Position numbers and translations under genes: made by a program
Shown here: in pieces, positions 34,556-41,928 of the stretch
Layout: each line of letters begins with the position of its first letter
How positions within the stretch are numbered: position 1 is the stretch's first letter
Assembly (NCBI GenBank): GCA_963817945.1
Contig: CAWFQH010000005.1
Coordinates: forward strand, 310,001-374,000
Source of the DNA: VRUE01 sp963817945
GTDB lineage: Bacteria; Actinomycetota; Thermoleophilia; Solirubrobacterales; 70-9
Direction of reading: 5' to 3'
DNA length: 64,000 bases
Notes under the pieces: model-generated
Told to the model about the DNA's origin: nothing
Database searches by the model: none
Seen by the model: only the letters and a program-made list of their open reading frames with translations

Positions 34556-34587
34556 TCCGACCTGCACGACACGCCGTGCAGGTCGGA
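34556..34587. terminator. 13-bp stem-loop between collagen-like gene and the exported-protein operon
   Basis: TCCGACCTGCACG (34556-34568) pairs perfectly with 34575-34587 around a 6-nt loop. It lies 18 bp past the stop of the collagen-like gene and upstream of the operon start. It probably ends the collagen-like transcript, though no T-run follows. Confidence 0.5.
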
Positions 34588-34604
34588 GCACTCCTCCATA
34601 ATCG

Positions 34605-35372
34605 CTATGGGCCCGTTACCGCAAAGGAGCCGAAGCTCAGTCCGCTTGCGGAGAGAACGGCGCCGCTCGTCCCCGCTCCTGGTGAGAGTTCGGGTGCGCC
34701 GTTTTTGACGATGGCGTTAGGGACCGACCCGAATGCCACGAAGACGCAGAGATGACCCGGCTCGGCGCTGGGGCTTGCCGCGGTTCCACCTTCGCATCCA
34801 ACAGGCTGTTCTTCGTTTTCCTGTGCTAGCACGCCAACGCTGTGCACTTCCGCCGCAGACAACTCTGCGGGAAGCGGAAGTGGAAAGGAGATCGGAACCA
34901 ATCCTTCCGAGCTGGCTGCCCAGGCGCCAGTCTCAGTCTCCCCGCTCGGCAGCGTGCCACCTGCGGTCCAGGGCGAGCCTTCGGCGCCGTTGCAAACTTC
35001 GACACCCGAGCCTGCGCCTTCCTGTTTGACTTCGGCGCCGCCGAGTTCTTCGCAGCCTTCTCCTTCAGGTTCGATTTCGGCGACGGTCACCGATTTGCCG
35101 GGAGCGCCGTTGGCGCCGTCTTTGCCGTTGGCGCCAGCCGGGCCGGCGGGTCCCGCAGAGCCGGCGGGACCCGCCGGCCCGGCGGGTCCCGCTTTGGCGA
35201 ACTGTTTGGCGTATTTTTTCGCCAATTTTTTGACTTCTTTTTTCTCGGCGGCGGTGAGCGCGAGGGCGCTGCCGCCAAGGGCGGCTACCAAGGCGACAAC
35301 GGCAACGATGAGGCCGGCGGTGCCGAAGCGTTCGCTGAAGGCTCCGTAGCGGTTGCGAAGTGGCGAGAACAT
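34605..35372 (-). CDS. Membrane-anchored collagen-like protein
   Basis: A 255-residue protein from ATG 35372 (AAGGAGAG ribosome site). An N-terminal cytoplasmic stretch is followed by a membrane helix (AGLIVAVVALVAALGGSALA), a coiled-coil-like basic linker (KKEVKKLAKKYAKQFAKA) and about ten Gly-X-Y triplets (GPA, GPA, GPA, GSA, then GAN, GKD, GAN, GAP). A globular C-terminal domain with four Cys follows. Bacterial collagen-like repeats form trimeric stalks, so this is probably a surface trimer with a head domain. Four TetR genes begin 150 bp upstream and share a sequence motif with its promoter region. Confidence 0.82.
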   Translation of the reverse strand: MFSPLRNRYGAFSERFGTAGLIVAVVALVAALGGSALALTAAEKKEVKKLAKKYAKQFAKAGPAGPAGPAGSAGPAGPAGANGKDGANGAPGKSVTVAEIEPEGEGCEELGGAEVKQEGAGSGVEVCNGAEGSPWTAGGTLPSGETETGAWAASSEGLVPISFPLPLPAELSAAEVHSVGVLAQENEEQPVGCEGGTAASPSAEPGHLCVFVAFGSVPNAIVKNGAPELSPGAGTSGAVLSASGLSFGSFAVTGP

Positions 35373-35512
35373 CAAATCTCTCTCCTTGTCCCGTGAGCCC
35401 CTCTGCCGGCCGCCTCCCTGACGGCCCCCTTGCGAAGCTCGGCTTATGTCCCTGTTTCGTCGCACTTCCGTGACGACGTGGCAGGAGCATAAAAGAATTG
35501 GTTTACGAATGC

Positions 35513-35526
35513 AAGGAGTAGTTTTT
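35513..35526. promoter_or_regulatory. Shared motif, copy 1, upstream of the collagen-like gene
   Basis: AAGGAGTAGTTTTT here is nearly identical to AAGGGAGTAGTTTTT at 36866-36880 in the TetR divergent promoter. It lies about 140 bp upstream of the collagen-like start in an AT-rich stretch. Candidate common operator or promoter element. Confidence 0.35.
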
Positions 35527-36101
35527 TAAGCGAAGGCTTGCGGTGCTGGACGGGCAAGGCGCTGGGCCTCTTCGCGGCCCAAGAAGGGGGCCAAGGAGAG
35601 CTCGACGAGATCGGGGAGAAGCTCGGGAAGACGGTCGGCGGCGCCGGCGTTGAGGCGGCGGACGATGAGCGTGGCGAGGCCGCCGATCAGGGCTTGGTCG
35701 CGGACTTCCATGTCGAGCTCGGAAGGCGGCGGCTCGGGCCGCAGGGTCTCGGCAACGAGCTGCATCGACTCGCGATAGCGGGCCGCGATCTCACCGCCCG
35801 CGGCGAGCGGCTCGACTAGGTAGAAGCGGGAGACGACCGGATCGCGGGCGAGGACATCGAGCAGCGCCGCGAGGCGGGCTCGCACCCGCTCCGGCCAGGG
35901 CCGGTCCGCCCCGGGGGCGGTCAGCATCGAGCGGCGGACGTGGGCGTCGACCATCGCGTAGGCGGCGAGGAAGCAGTCCTCCTTGCCCTCGAAGTGCTCG
36001 TAGAAGGTGCGGCGGGAGATCTTCGCCGCCTCGGTGATGCGACCGATCGTGGTCCCCTCGTAGCCGTGCTCGGCGACCGCCTCGACGACGCCGTTGAGCA
36101 A
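35526..36101 (-). CDS. TetR-family regulator, start codon unclear
   Basis: A TetR repressor of about 191 residues from TTG 36101. The helix-turn-helix is GRITEAAKISRRTFYEHFEG followed by KEDCFLAAY. The sequence upstream of the TTG, GRHGLPRTYVVENQRER, is in frame and clearly belongs to the family: the TetR gene at 37588 has GRHGLPSQLVRTHQRQR at the same place. But between the in-frame TGA (the stop of the preceding TetR gene, 36192-36194) and TTG 36101 there is no ATG, GTG or TTG. A CTG at 36140 would give MPRTYVVENQRER. The C-terminal ligand-binding helices look intact. Confidence 0.8.
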   Translation of the reverse strand: MLNGVVEAVAEHGYEGTTIGRITEAAKISRRTFYEHFEGKEDCFLAAYAMVDAHVRRSMLTAPGADRPWPERVRARLAALLDVLARDPVVSRFYLVEPLAAGGEIAARYRESMQLVAETLRPEPPPSELDMEVRDQALIGGLATLIVRRLNAGAADRLPELLPDLVELSLAPFLGREEAQRLARPAPQAFA

Positions 36102-36191
36102 CCGCTCGCGCTGGTTCTCGACGACGTAGGTGCGCGGCAGGCCGTGGCGGCCAGGGGCAAACGCGCCTCCGACGAGTGCTGTGGCGCGGCC

Positions 36192-36821
36192 TCAGGCATA
36201 GGGCGAGAGGGCGATCTCGGTCAGCTTCGGCAGCAGCTCCTCCACCCCGTCGAGCTCTCCCCTCTCAACGCGCTGTCGCAGCAGCCAGGCGATGCCGCCG
36301 ACCGCGGCCTCCTCGACCGTATCGGGCAGCTCCCGGGGAGCCGTGTCGAGCAATCGTCCCCGCCGTAGCCTCGAGGCTGCGGCGTCGAGGGTCGCGTCGT
36401 AGCGGGCGCTCAGATGTGGGCCGCCGGTCTGCGCCTCGACGAGGCAGAGCCGCGCCCGGTCTGGCTCGGCCGCGATTGCCGCCAGCAAGGCGCCGAGGAC
36501 GGCGCGCACCCGGTCGGCCCACTCCTCTTCCCTCTCCGCTGCCGCACTCAGCTCCGCCCCAGCCTCCACGACGGCCCGATCGAAGGTAGCGACGAAGCAG
36601 GCCTGCTTGTCCACGAAGTGCTCGTAGAAGGTGACCGAGGAGACGCCGGCGCCCTTGACGATCTCTTCGATCGAGGCGCCGCCGCAGCCACGCTCGCCGA
36701 TCAGTTGCTCGGTGGCGTCGAGGATCCGGCGCCGCTGATCGGCGCCGAGGCGGTCGGTCGGCGCGGTCGCTCCCGGCGCCTTCGCCGGCTTGGAGGCGAG
36801 TCGCTGCGAGAGGTACTGCAT
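36192..36821 (-). CDS. TetR-family regulator
   Basis: A 209-residue TetR-type repressor from ATG 36821. The DNA-binding part is RRRILDATEQLIGERGCGGA, then IEEIVKGAGVSSVTFYEHF. The remainder is the helical ligand-binding/dimer domain. It is divergent from the TetR gene at 36890 with a 68-bp AT-rich spacer, and its frame runs directly into the next TetR gene with only a TGA between. Ligand unknown. Confidence 0.85.
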   Translation of the reverse strand: MQYLSQRLASKPAKAPGATAPTDRLGADQRRRILDATEQLIGERGCGGASIEEIVKGAGVSSVTFYEHFVDKQACFVATFDRAVVEAGAELSAAAEREEEWADRVRAVLGALLAAIAAEPDRARLCLVEAQTGGPHLSARYDATLDAAASRLRRGRLLDTAPRELPDTVEEAAVGGIAWLLRQRVERGELDGVEELLPKLTEIALSPYA

Positions 36822-36889
36822 AGGTCGAGGGTAGCCGAGATTAAAAAGATTTCATATCTGACGAAAAGGGAGTAGTTTTTATACGGCTC
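36822..36889. promoter_or_regulatory. Divergent promoter of the TetR pairs
   Basis: A 68-bp AT-rich spacer in a GC-rich region. It contains TTAAAAAGATTTCATATCTG and the motif AAGGGAGTAGTTTTT (36866-36880) that recurs at 35513. The -10 elements for both directions and TetR operators are likely here. Confidence 0.5.
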
Positions 36890-37591
36890 GTGCAACCGGA
36901 AGCCTCAGCCGCTTGTGACGATCTCCTCTCGTTCGAGGACAACGGTGTCCTGCAGGGGGCGATCCGCGAGGCGGCGATGGAGGCGGTTCTGGTCGCCAGC
37001 ACCGAGGTGGGCTACCGGCAGGTCTCGGTGCAGACGATCCTGGAGCGCAGCGGCGGCTATCGCACACAGTTCTACGAGCACTTCGCGAGCAAGGAGGATT
37101 GCTTTAGCCAGGCCTACAACGCTTGGATGCACCGGCTCTGCATCGATCTCCTGGAAGCGGCGGCGGCCAGCGAGGGGTGGGAAGCGGGGGTGCGCAACGC
37201 ACTCATTCGGCTGTTTCGGTTCACCGCCGAGCGTCCCGCGATCGCCCAGGCGCTTCTGGTCGAGGGCCAGATCGCCGGTGAGCCCGCCTTGGCCAAGTAC
37301 GAAGCAGCCGTTGAGCGGCTCGCCGCCGCGCTCGACAGCGTTCGCTCGACGATCGAGCCTGACGATGAACCGCCCAAGGAGACCGGTGCTTTCGTCATCG
37401 GCGGAATCACATCCTGCGTCTGCGAGGCGGTGAGCGGAGGCGATCCGGAGCGCCTCTGGAACATGCTGCCCGAGCTGATGCACTTCGTGGTCGGCTCCTA
37501 CCTGAGCACGGAGGCCGCGGAGGCGGCTTTCGAGGACGCGAGTCTCCTGCTGGAGCGCAACCGCGCCAGGCTGGCCGAAGGGGCAGGATGA
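36890..37591 (+). CDS. TetR-family regulator
   Basis: A 233-residue TetR-like regulator from GTG 36890. The recognition region is VQTILERSGGYRTQFYEHFA followed by SKEDCFSQAY. Its first helix (AIREAAMEAVLVASTEVGYR) is slightly longer than usual. The next TetR gene starts inside its stop codon (ATGA at 37588), so the two are translated together and could form a heterodimer, which is unusual for TetR proteins. Ligand unknown. Confidence 0.83.
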   Translation: MQPEASAACDDLLSFEDNGVLQGAIREAAMEAVLVASTEVGYRQVSVQTILERSGGYRTQFYEHFASKEDCFSQAYNAWMHRLCIDLLEAAAASEGWEAGVRNALIRLFRFTAERPAIAQALLVEGQIAGEPALAKYEAAVERLAAALDSVRSTIEPDDEPPKETGAFVIGGITSCVCEAVSGGDPERLWNMLPELMHFVVGSYLSTEAAEAAFEDASLLLERNRARLAEGAG

Positions 37592-38253
37592 CGCGGCTGC
37601 GCCTCGTCGCCGATCCCCCCGAGCCACACACAGCCGCAGCCGGCGCATTGGCGCCGGTGCGCCTGCCGCCCGGGCGCCACGGGCTTCCGAGCCAGCTGGT
37701 GAGGACCCACCAGCGCCAACGCATGCTCGAAGCGGCCGCGACCGCTGTCGCCGAGCAGGGATACGGCCGGCTCACGGCGGCCCGCGTGACCGAGCTGGCT
37801 GGGGTCTCCAGCCGCACCTTCTACCAGCACTTCGAAGATCTCTGGGCCTGTCTCCTGGTGGCTTACGAAGCGCAGGCCGCATCGGTCTGCGCCCGTATCG
37901 GCGACGCCTGCAGTTGCTTTCCAGAGGAAGATCGGTGGGGCCGAGCAGAAGCGGGCATCGGCGGCGCGATCGACTTCCTCGCCGGCGAGCCGACGGTGGC
38001 TCGTTTGCTCAGCACCGAGCCGCCGCCCCAGATCGCGGCGCTCGCCGCGGCGCGGCGCGACCTGGTCGAGCGGCTTGGGGCGATGCTGCGACCGGTCCTC
38101 GCGCCCGGCGGGGCCACGCCGCTGCCGGGGCTGGAGCGGCGCCTCGTCGGCGCCGCGATGGCGCTCGTCTCGGCACGGGCAGCGAGCGGCGAGCCACAAC
38201 GGCTGCGCGACCTGGAGCCCGAGCTGAGCGAGCTCCTGCTCGCGTCGCTGTAG
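37588..38253 (+). CDS. TetR-family regulator
   Basis: A 221-residue TetR repressor whose ATG overlaps the stop of the previous gene. The N-terminal extension contains LPPGRHGLPSQLVRTHQRQR, shared with the regulator at 35526. The HTH is ARVTELAGVSSRTFYQHFED. The ligand-binding domain is helical and intact. This is the fourth TetR-type gene within 2.7 kb; no enzyme or exporter gene sits between them. Confidence 0.85.
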   Translation: MTRLRLVADPPEPHTAAAGALAPVRLPPGRHGLPSQLVRTHQRQRMLEAAATAVAEQGYGRLTAARVTELAGVSSRTFYQHFEDLWACLLVAYEAQAASVCARIGDACSCFPEEDRWGRAEAGIGGAIDFLAGEPTVARLLSTEPPPQIAALAAARRDLVERLGAMLRPVLAPGGATPLPGLERRLVGAAMALVSARAASGEPQRLRDLEPELSELLLASL

Positions 38254-38267
38254 ATCGTGTCGACCGG

Positions 38268-38540
38268 CTAGAGCTGCGTTGCGATGATGCCGATCAGGGC
38301 GGCGACGATCGCCATGTTCCCCAGGAACAGCGTTCGCTGCAGCCCGTCGAATCTCTTCACCATTTCGCGCAGGTCCGCATCGACGCGGTCGAAACGCTCT
38401 TTCGTCTGGCGTTCGACCGCGTTGAAGCGCTCTTTGGTCTGACGTTCGACCGCGTCGAAGCGTTGGTCGACTGCGTCGAAGCGCTGATCCACGTGCTTGG
38501 CGAAATCGTCGAGGCGCCCGTCGGTCCAGCTGTCGTTCAT
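38268..38540 (-). CDS. Coiled-coil protein with C-terminal membrane helix
   Basis: A 90-residue protein from ATG 38540 (MNDSWTDGRLDDFAKHVDQR). It has heptad repeats with near-identical units (VDQRFDAV, VERQTKERFNAV, VERQTKERFDRV) and then a membrane helix (LFLGNMAIVAALIGIIATQL) at the end, so it is tail-anchored. An upstream ATG at 38549 is possible. It is probably trimeric or higher. Function unknown. Confidence 0.7.
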   Translation of the reverse strand: MNDSWTDGRLDDFAKHVDQRFDAVDQRFDAVERQTKERFNAVERQTKERFDRVDADLREMVKRFDGLQRTLFLGNMAIVAALIGIIATQL

Positions 38541-38754
38541 GCGATACATGATGACAGCAGCGTAGACAGAACGCCTCGCACGAGTGGTGCGATGAATGTA
38601 ACTTTTCCGAAGCATCTAAGTGATGCATCGCACGCAGTCGACGCGGCGGCGGCGGGAGAGTTTCCCGGCGGGACGGGCGGGGGTAGACCGCAAGCCGACT
38701 GGCCATGCCGGATCGAGAATCTCGTGCCGATTCCAACGAACTAAAGTGTCGTCC

Positions 38755-39171
38755 GTGTCCCAGACTCAGAAGCCACTGGAGCTGATCCTCGCCCGCAACC
38801 TGATGTCGGCGCTCTCGACGCCGGCCTTTCTGGTCGATGAGGGCGGCCTGCTGGTCTTCTACAACGAGGCCGCCGGAATGCTGCTCGGCAAACGGTTCGA
38901 GGAACTGGGGACGGTCGGAGCACAGGAGTGGGGCGCGATGTTCGGCCCCTTCGACGAGAGCGGCGAGCCGATCCCCTATGACGAGCTTCCCCTCGTGGTC
39001 GCCGTCCGCAACGGCCGTCCCGCCCACGGCAGCTTCGAGATCTGCTCGGCCGACGGAACCCGCCATACCGTCGAGGTCTCCGCCTTCCCGATCCTCACCG
39101 CACACGGGTCGCGCGGTGCCATCGCCGTCTTCTGGCCGAGCTCGCCGAACGGATCCGGAGGAGCGCCTTGA
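38755..39171 (+). CDS. PAS-domain protein
   Basis: A 138-residue single PAS domain. The start is GTG 38755 (MSQTQKPLELILARNL); GTG 38746 is an alternative. The fold shows in TPAFLVDEGGLLVFYNEAAG (residues about 23-42), FEELGTVGAQEWG and GTRHTVEVSAFPIL. No kinase or output domain follows. The next gene, an MBL hydrolase, starts within its stop (TTGA), so the two likely act together, perhaps with the PAS domain as a sensor or adaptor for the hydrolase. Confidence 0.8.
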   Translation: MSQTQKPLELILARNLMSALSTPAFLVDEGGLLVFYNEAAGMLLGKRFEELGTVGAQEWGAMFGPFDESGEPIPYDELPLVVAVRNGRPAHGSFEICSADGTRHTVEVSAFPILTAHGSRGAIAVFWPSSPNGSGGAP

Positions 39172-40049
39172 AGGTCAAGCTCTGGGGCACGCGCGGCTCG
39201 GTGCCCTCCCCGGGGCCGGAGACGATCCGTTACGGCGGCAACACCTCCTGCGTCGGCGTCACCCTCTCCGACGGCTCGCTGCTCGCCCTCGACGCCGGCA
39301 CCGGCATTCGCAACCTCGGCCTTTCTCTCCCCGCCGAACCGACCCGCCTCCACATCCTCCTCACCCATCTCCACCTCGACCACATCCAGGGCCTGGTCTT
39401 CTTCGCGCCCGCATTCAGGCCGCAGACCGAGATCGTGATCTGGGGACCCGCTTCGCCGGAGGCCTCGCTGCGCGACCGCATCGCCCGCTACATCTCGGCC
39501 CCCCTCTCGCCGGTCGAGGTGCGGGAGTTGCCCTGCGACGTCTCTTTCCGCCACACGCCCGAGACCGAGTGGGAGATCGGCCCGGCGCGGATCCGCGCCG
39601 CCTCGGTCGCCCACCGAGGCCCAACGCTCGGCTACCGGATCGACGACGGCGAGGATTCGCTCGCCTACATCCCCGACCACGAGCCCGCGCTCGGCGCCGA
39701 CATCGAAACGCTGGAGGAGGAGTGGATCTCCGGCTTCGCCCTCGCGCGCGACGCCTCGCTGCTGATCCACGATGGCCAGTACGCCGACGCCGAGTACCCC
39801 GACCACATCGGTTGGGGGCACTCATCGCTTTCGCACGCTCTCGCCTTCGCACGCCGCACTGAGGCCGCGCGCACGATCCTCTTCCATCACGATCCGCTGC
39901 ATTCCGACGACCGGCTCGACCGGCTCGGCGTCGAAGCGCGGCAGCGCTGGGAGGCGATCGGCGGGCGTCCCGAATCCATCGAGCTCGGGGTCGAGGATGG
40001 CGAGTATGAGCTTCGGCAGCAGCCTCGAAGCGCGGCGCCAACGTTCTAA
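39168..40049 (+). CDS. Metallo-beta-lactamase fold hydrolase
   Basis: A 293-residue MBL hydrolase from TTG 39168. It has the N-terminal strand MKVKLWGTRGSVPSPGPET typical of the RNase Z-like/PhnP side of the superfamily, the metal motif THLHLDHIQG (about residues 66-75), and later metal ligands around AYIPDHEP and LLIHDGQYAD; FHHDPLHSDD is near the end. Some relatives degrade cyclic phosphodiesters or nucleotides, so cAMP- or c-di-nucleotide-type substrates are plausible. It is co-translated with a PAS protein. Substrate unknown. Confidence 0.85.
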   Translation: MKVKLWGTRGSVPSPGPETIRYGGNTSCVGVTLSDGSLLALDAGTGIRNLGLSLPAEPTRLHILLTHLHLDHIQGLVFFAPAFRPQTEIVIWGPASPEASLRDRIARYISAPLSPVEVRELPCDVSFRHTPETEWEIGPARIRAASVAHRGPTLGYRIDDGEDSLAYIPDHEPALGADIETLEEEWISGFALARDASLLIHDGQYADAEYPDHIGWGHSSLSHALAFARRTEAARTILFHHDPLHSDDRLDRLGVEARQRWEAIGGRPESIELGVEDGEYELRQQPRSAAPTF

Positions 40050-40120
40050 GTACGACGTTTGTCCCCAATCGGTACGAATGGAATGCTTCTTTCGTCCGAT
40101 CTCGCTACTCTGGTCGAGGG

Positions 40121-40738
40121 ATGTCATCCAATCCCCGGATTGACGCCGCGGCGGAGCATTCGGACCTGGTCCGCGACGCCCTCGCCCTGGCTCGGCAGGC
40201 CCATCAGAAGCAGGCCCGCGAGACGGGCAGCGGTGCGGTGCCATTTATCGATCACCCGCTCAGCGTCGCCGAGCGGTTGGCGGAGGAGGGATTCGACGAG
40301 GAGATTCTCGCGGCGGCCCTGCTCCACGACGCGGTCGAGCACAGCGATGTGGAGCTCCCCTCGATAGAAGAGCGCTACGGCGAGCGGATCGCCGAGCTGG
40401 TCTCGGCGCTGACCGAAAACGAGACGATCGAGCCCTACCAGGAGCGCAAGGACGAGCACCGCAAGAGGGTGGCGGCAGCCGGGCACGAGGCGCGGGCGAT
40501 CTTCGCCGCCGACAAGATGGCCAACGTCGAAGTGCTGCGCGAGGCCTATGACATAGAGGGAGAGGAGGTCGACGCCGCGCTGCCCGTCTCGCTCGATCTG
40601 AAGATCTACGTGTGGGAGCTCGACCTGGAAATGCTGTTCAACGAATCTCCCGGGGTTGAGCTGGTCGACCGCTTTGCCGACGAGATGACCGGGCTCTGGG
40701 GTCAGCGCGCGGCGGAGGCCCGCGCTTCCTGCGGCTAG
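40121..40738 (+). CDS. HD-domain hydrolase, SpoT/MESH1-like
   Basis: A 205-residue protein with the HD fold of (p)ppGpp hydrolases. Metal residues are seen in FIDHPLSVAERL (His 45), AALLHDAVEHSDV (His 69, Asp 70) and FAADKMANVEVL (Asp). No synthetase, TGS or ACT domain is present, so it resembles small alarmone hydrolases and could degrade ppGpp or NADPH, but this is a family inference. Its stop overlaps the stop of the convergent membrane-protein gene by 4 bp. Confidence 0.82.
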   Translation: MSSNPRIDAAAEHSDLVRDALALARQAHQKQARETGSGAVPFIDHPLSVAERLAEEGFDEEILAAALLHDAVEHSDVELPSIEERYGERIAELVSALTENETIEPYQERKDEHRKRVAAAGHEARAIFAADKMANVEVLREAYDIEGEEVDAALPVSLDLKIYVWELDLEMLFNESPGVELVDRFADEMTGLWGQRAAEARASCG

Positions 40739-41217
40739 TCCTGCTCTTCGGAGCGAAGGCGGCGCCGCAGCGGCAGCAGCCCCCAAAGGACGACGAACAT
40801 CGCCAGCGCGGCGCCGCTGAAGACGATCGTGGCGCCGGTGCCGAAGAGGACGTCGGTGATGAGCATGATCGCCCCGGTCATCGCCAGGGCAAGCGCAGCA
40901 GTCCCCGCGATCGCGAACCTGTTGGCGATGAAGACCAGGTGCTTCTTCTGCTGCCTGCGGAAGGTCATCCGGTGGTAGGCCGTTGGCGAGATCAGCAGCG
41001 CCGCCGAGACCGCGGTGAAGAGGAGGGTCACGAAGTAGACCTTCTCCTGGAAGGCGGTGATTTCTTTGAACCCGTTCTGGAACGGGACCGCGAGCAGGAA
41101 AGCGAAGAGCACCTGGACTCCGGGCAGCGCCACCCGCAGCTCCTGCAACAGCTCGGCGAGATTGCGGTCGAGGCGTTCCCCCTCGCTCTCCTCTCTCCCC
41201 GACGGGCGCTCGGCCAT
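40735..41217 (-). CDS. DUF6328 membrane protein
   Basis: A 160-residue membrane protein from ATG 41217. A charged cytoplasmic N-terminus (ERLDRNLAELLQELRVALPG) leads into four hydrophobic helices (VQVLFAFLLAVPFQ, VYFVTLLFTAVSAALLIS, and two more), with the conserved PTAYHRMTFR loop between the second and third. This matches DUF6328. No function is known. It is divergent from the phosphorylase gene with a 39-bp spacer. Confidence 0.82.
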   Translation of the reverse strand: MAERPSGREESEGERLDRNLAELLQELRVALPGVQVLFAFLLAVPFQNGFKEITAFQEKVYFVTLLFTAVSAALLISPTAYHRMTFRRQQKKHLVFIANRFAIAGTAALALAMTGAIMLITDVLFGTGATIVFSGAALAMFVVLWGLLPLRRRLRSEEQD

Positions 41218-41256
41218 GGCGGCACGATAGGGGAAGCACCGGCATAGGATCGGCCA

Positions 41257-41928
41257 ATGGGACGCCTGGCCGTGATCCTGGGCAGCAGCGCCGTCGCGCC
41301 CGGCGGCGGCGAGATCGCCGCGGTCGCGGAAGAGCTGGGCGCGCACGTCCTGCAGCGCCACGGCGTCGCCGGCTACACGCTGCCGCACCGGATCGACCAC
41401 GCCGCCAATCTGCGCTCGCTGGTCGAGGCTGGCTGCGACCGAGCGCTGGCCGTGGGCTCGGTCGGCTCGTTGCGAAACGAGCTGGAGGTCGGCAGCCTCG
41501 TCTGCCCGCACGACTTCATCGCCCTGCAGACGCTGGTCACGACCTTCGACAACGCCCGCGCCCACGCGACGCCGGGCTTCGACGTCGGCTGGCGAGGCGA
41601 GGTGGTGACCGCCTGGGAAGCGAGCGAAGCCGGCCCACTCCGCGACGGCGGCGTCTACTGGCAGACCAATGGTCCGCGCTTCGAGACGCCGGCCGAGATT
41701 CGCTTGATCGCCGCCCACGCTGATCTCGTCGGCATGACGCTCGCCTCGGAGTGCGTAATTGCCGGCGAGCTCGGCCTGCGCCACGCGGCGGTCTGCATGG
41801 TCGACAACATGGCTAACGGCGTCAGCCCCCAGCCGCTCAGCCCAGAAGAGCTCGAACGCGACCGGGCCGCGAACGCGACCCGCCTGCGCGATGCGCTCGC
41901 CGCCGTCCTCCCCAGCCTCACGGCATGA
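41257..41928 (+). CDS. Nucleoside phosphorylase, MTAP-like
   Basis: A 223-residue purine nucleoside phosphorylase-fold protein. It carries the MTAP-type marks: N-terminal GRLAVILGSSAV, AVGSVGSLRNELEVGSLVCP, QTNGPRFETPAEIRLIAAHA (residues about 136-155) with the catalytic region, and MTLASECVIAGELGL. It is shorter than typical MTAP (about 260-290). Its stop overlaps the start of an MTA/SAH-type deaminase (ATGA), so the pair may work in series: deamination of methylthioadenosine followed by phosphorolysis of methylthioinosine. Futalosine metabolism is another possibility. Confidence 0.82.
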   Translation: MGRLAVILGSSAVAPGGGEIAAVAEELGAHVLQRHGVAGYTLPHRIDHAANLRSLVEAGCDRALAVGSVGSLRNELEVGSLVCPHDFIALQTLVTTFDNARAHATPGFDVGWRGEVVTAWEASEAGPLRDGGVYWQTNGPRFETPAEIRLIAAHADLVGMTLASECVIAGELGLRHAAVCMVDNMANGVSPQPLSPEELERDRAANATRLRDALAAVLPSLTA

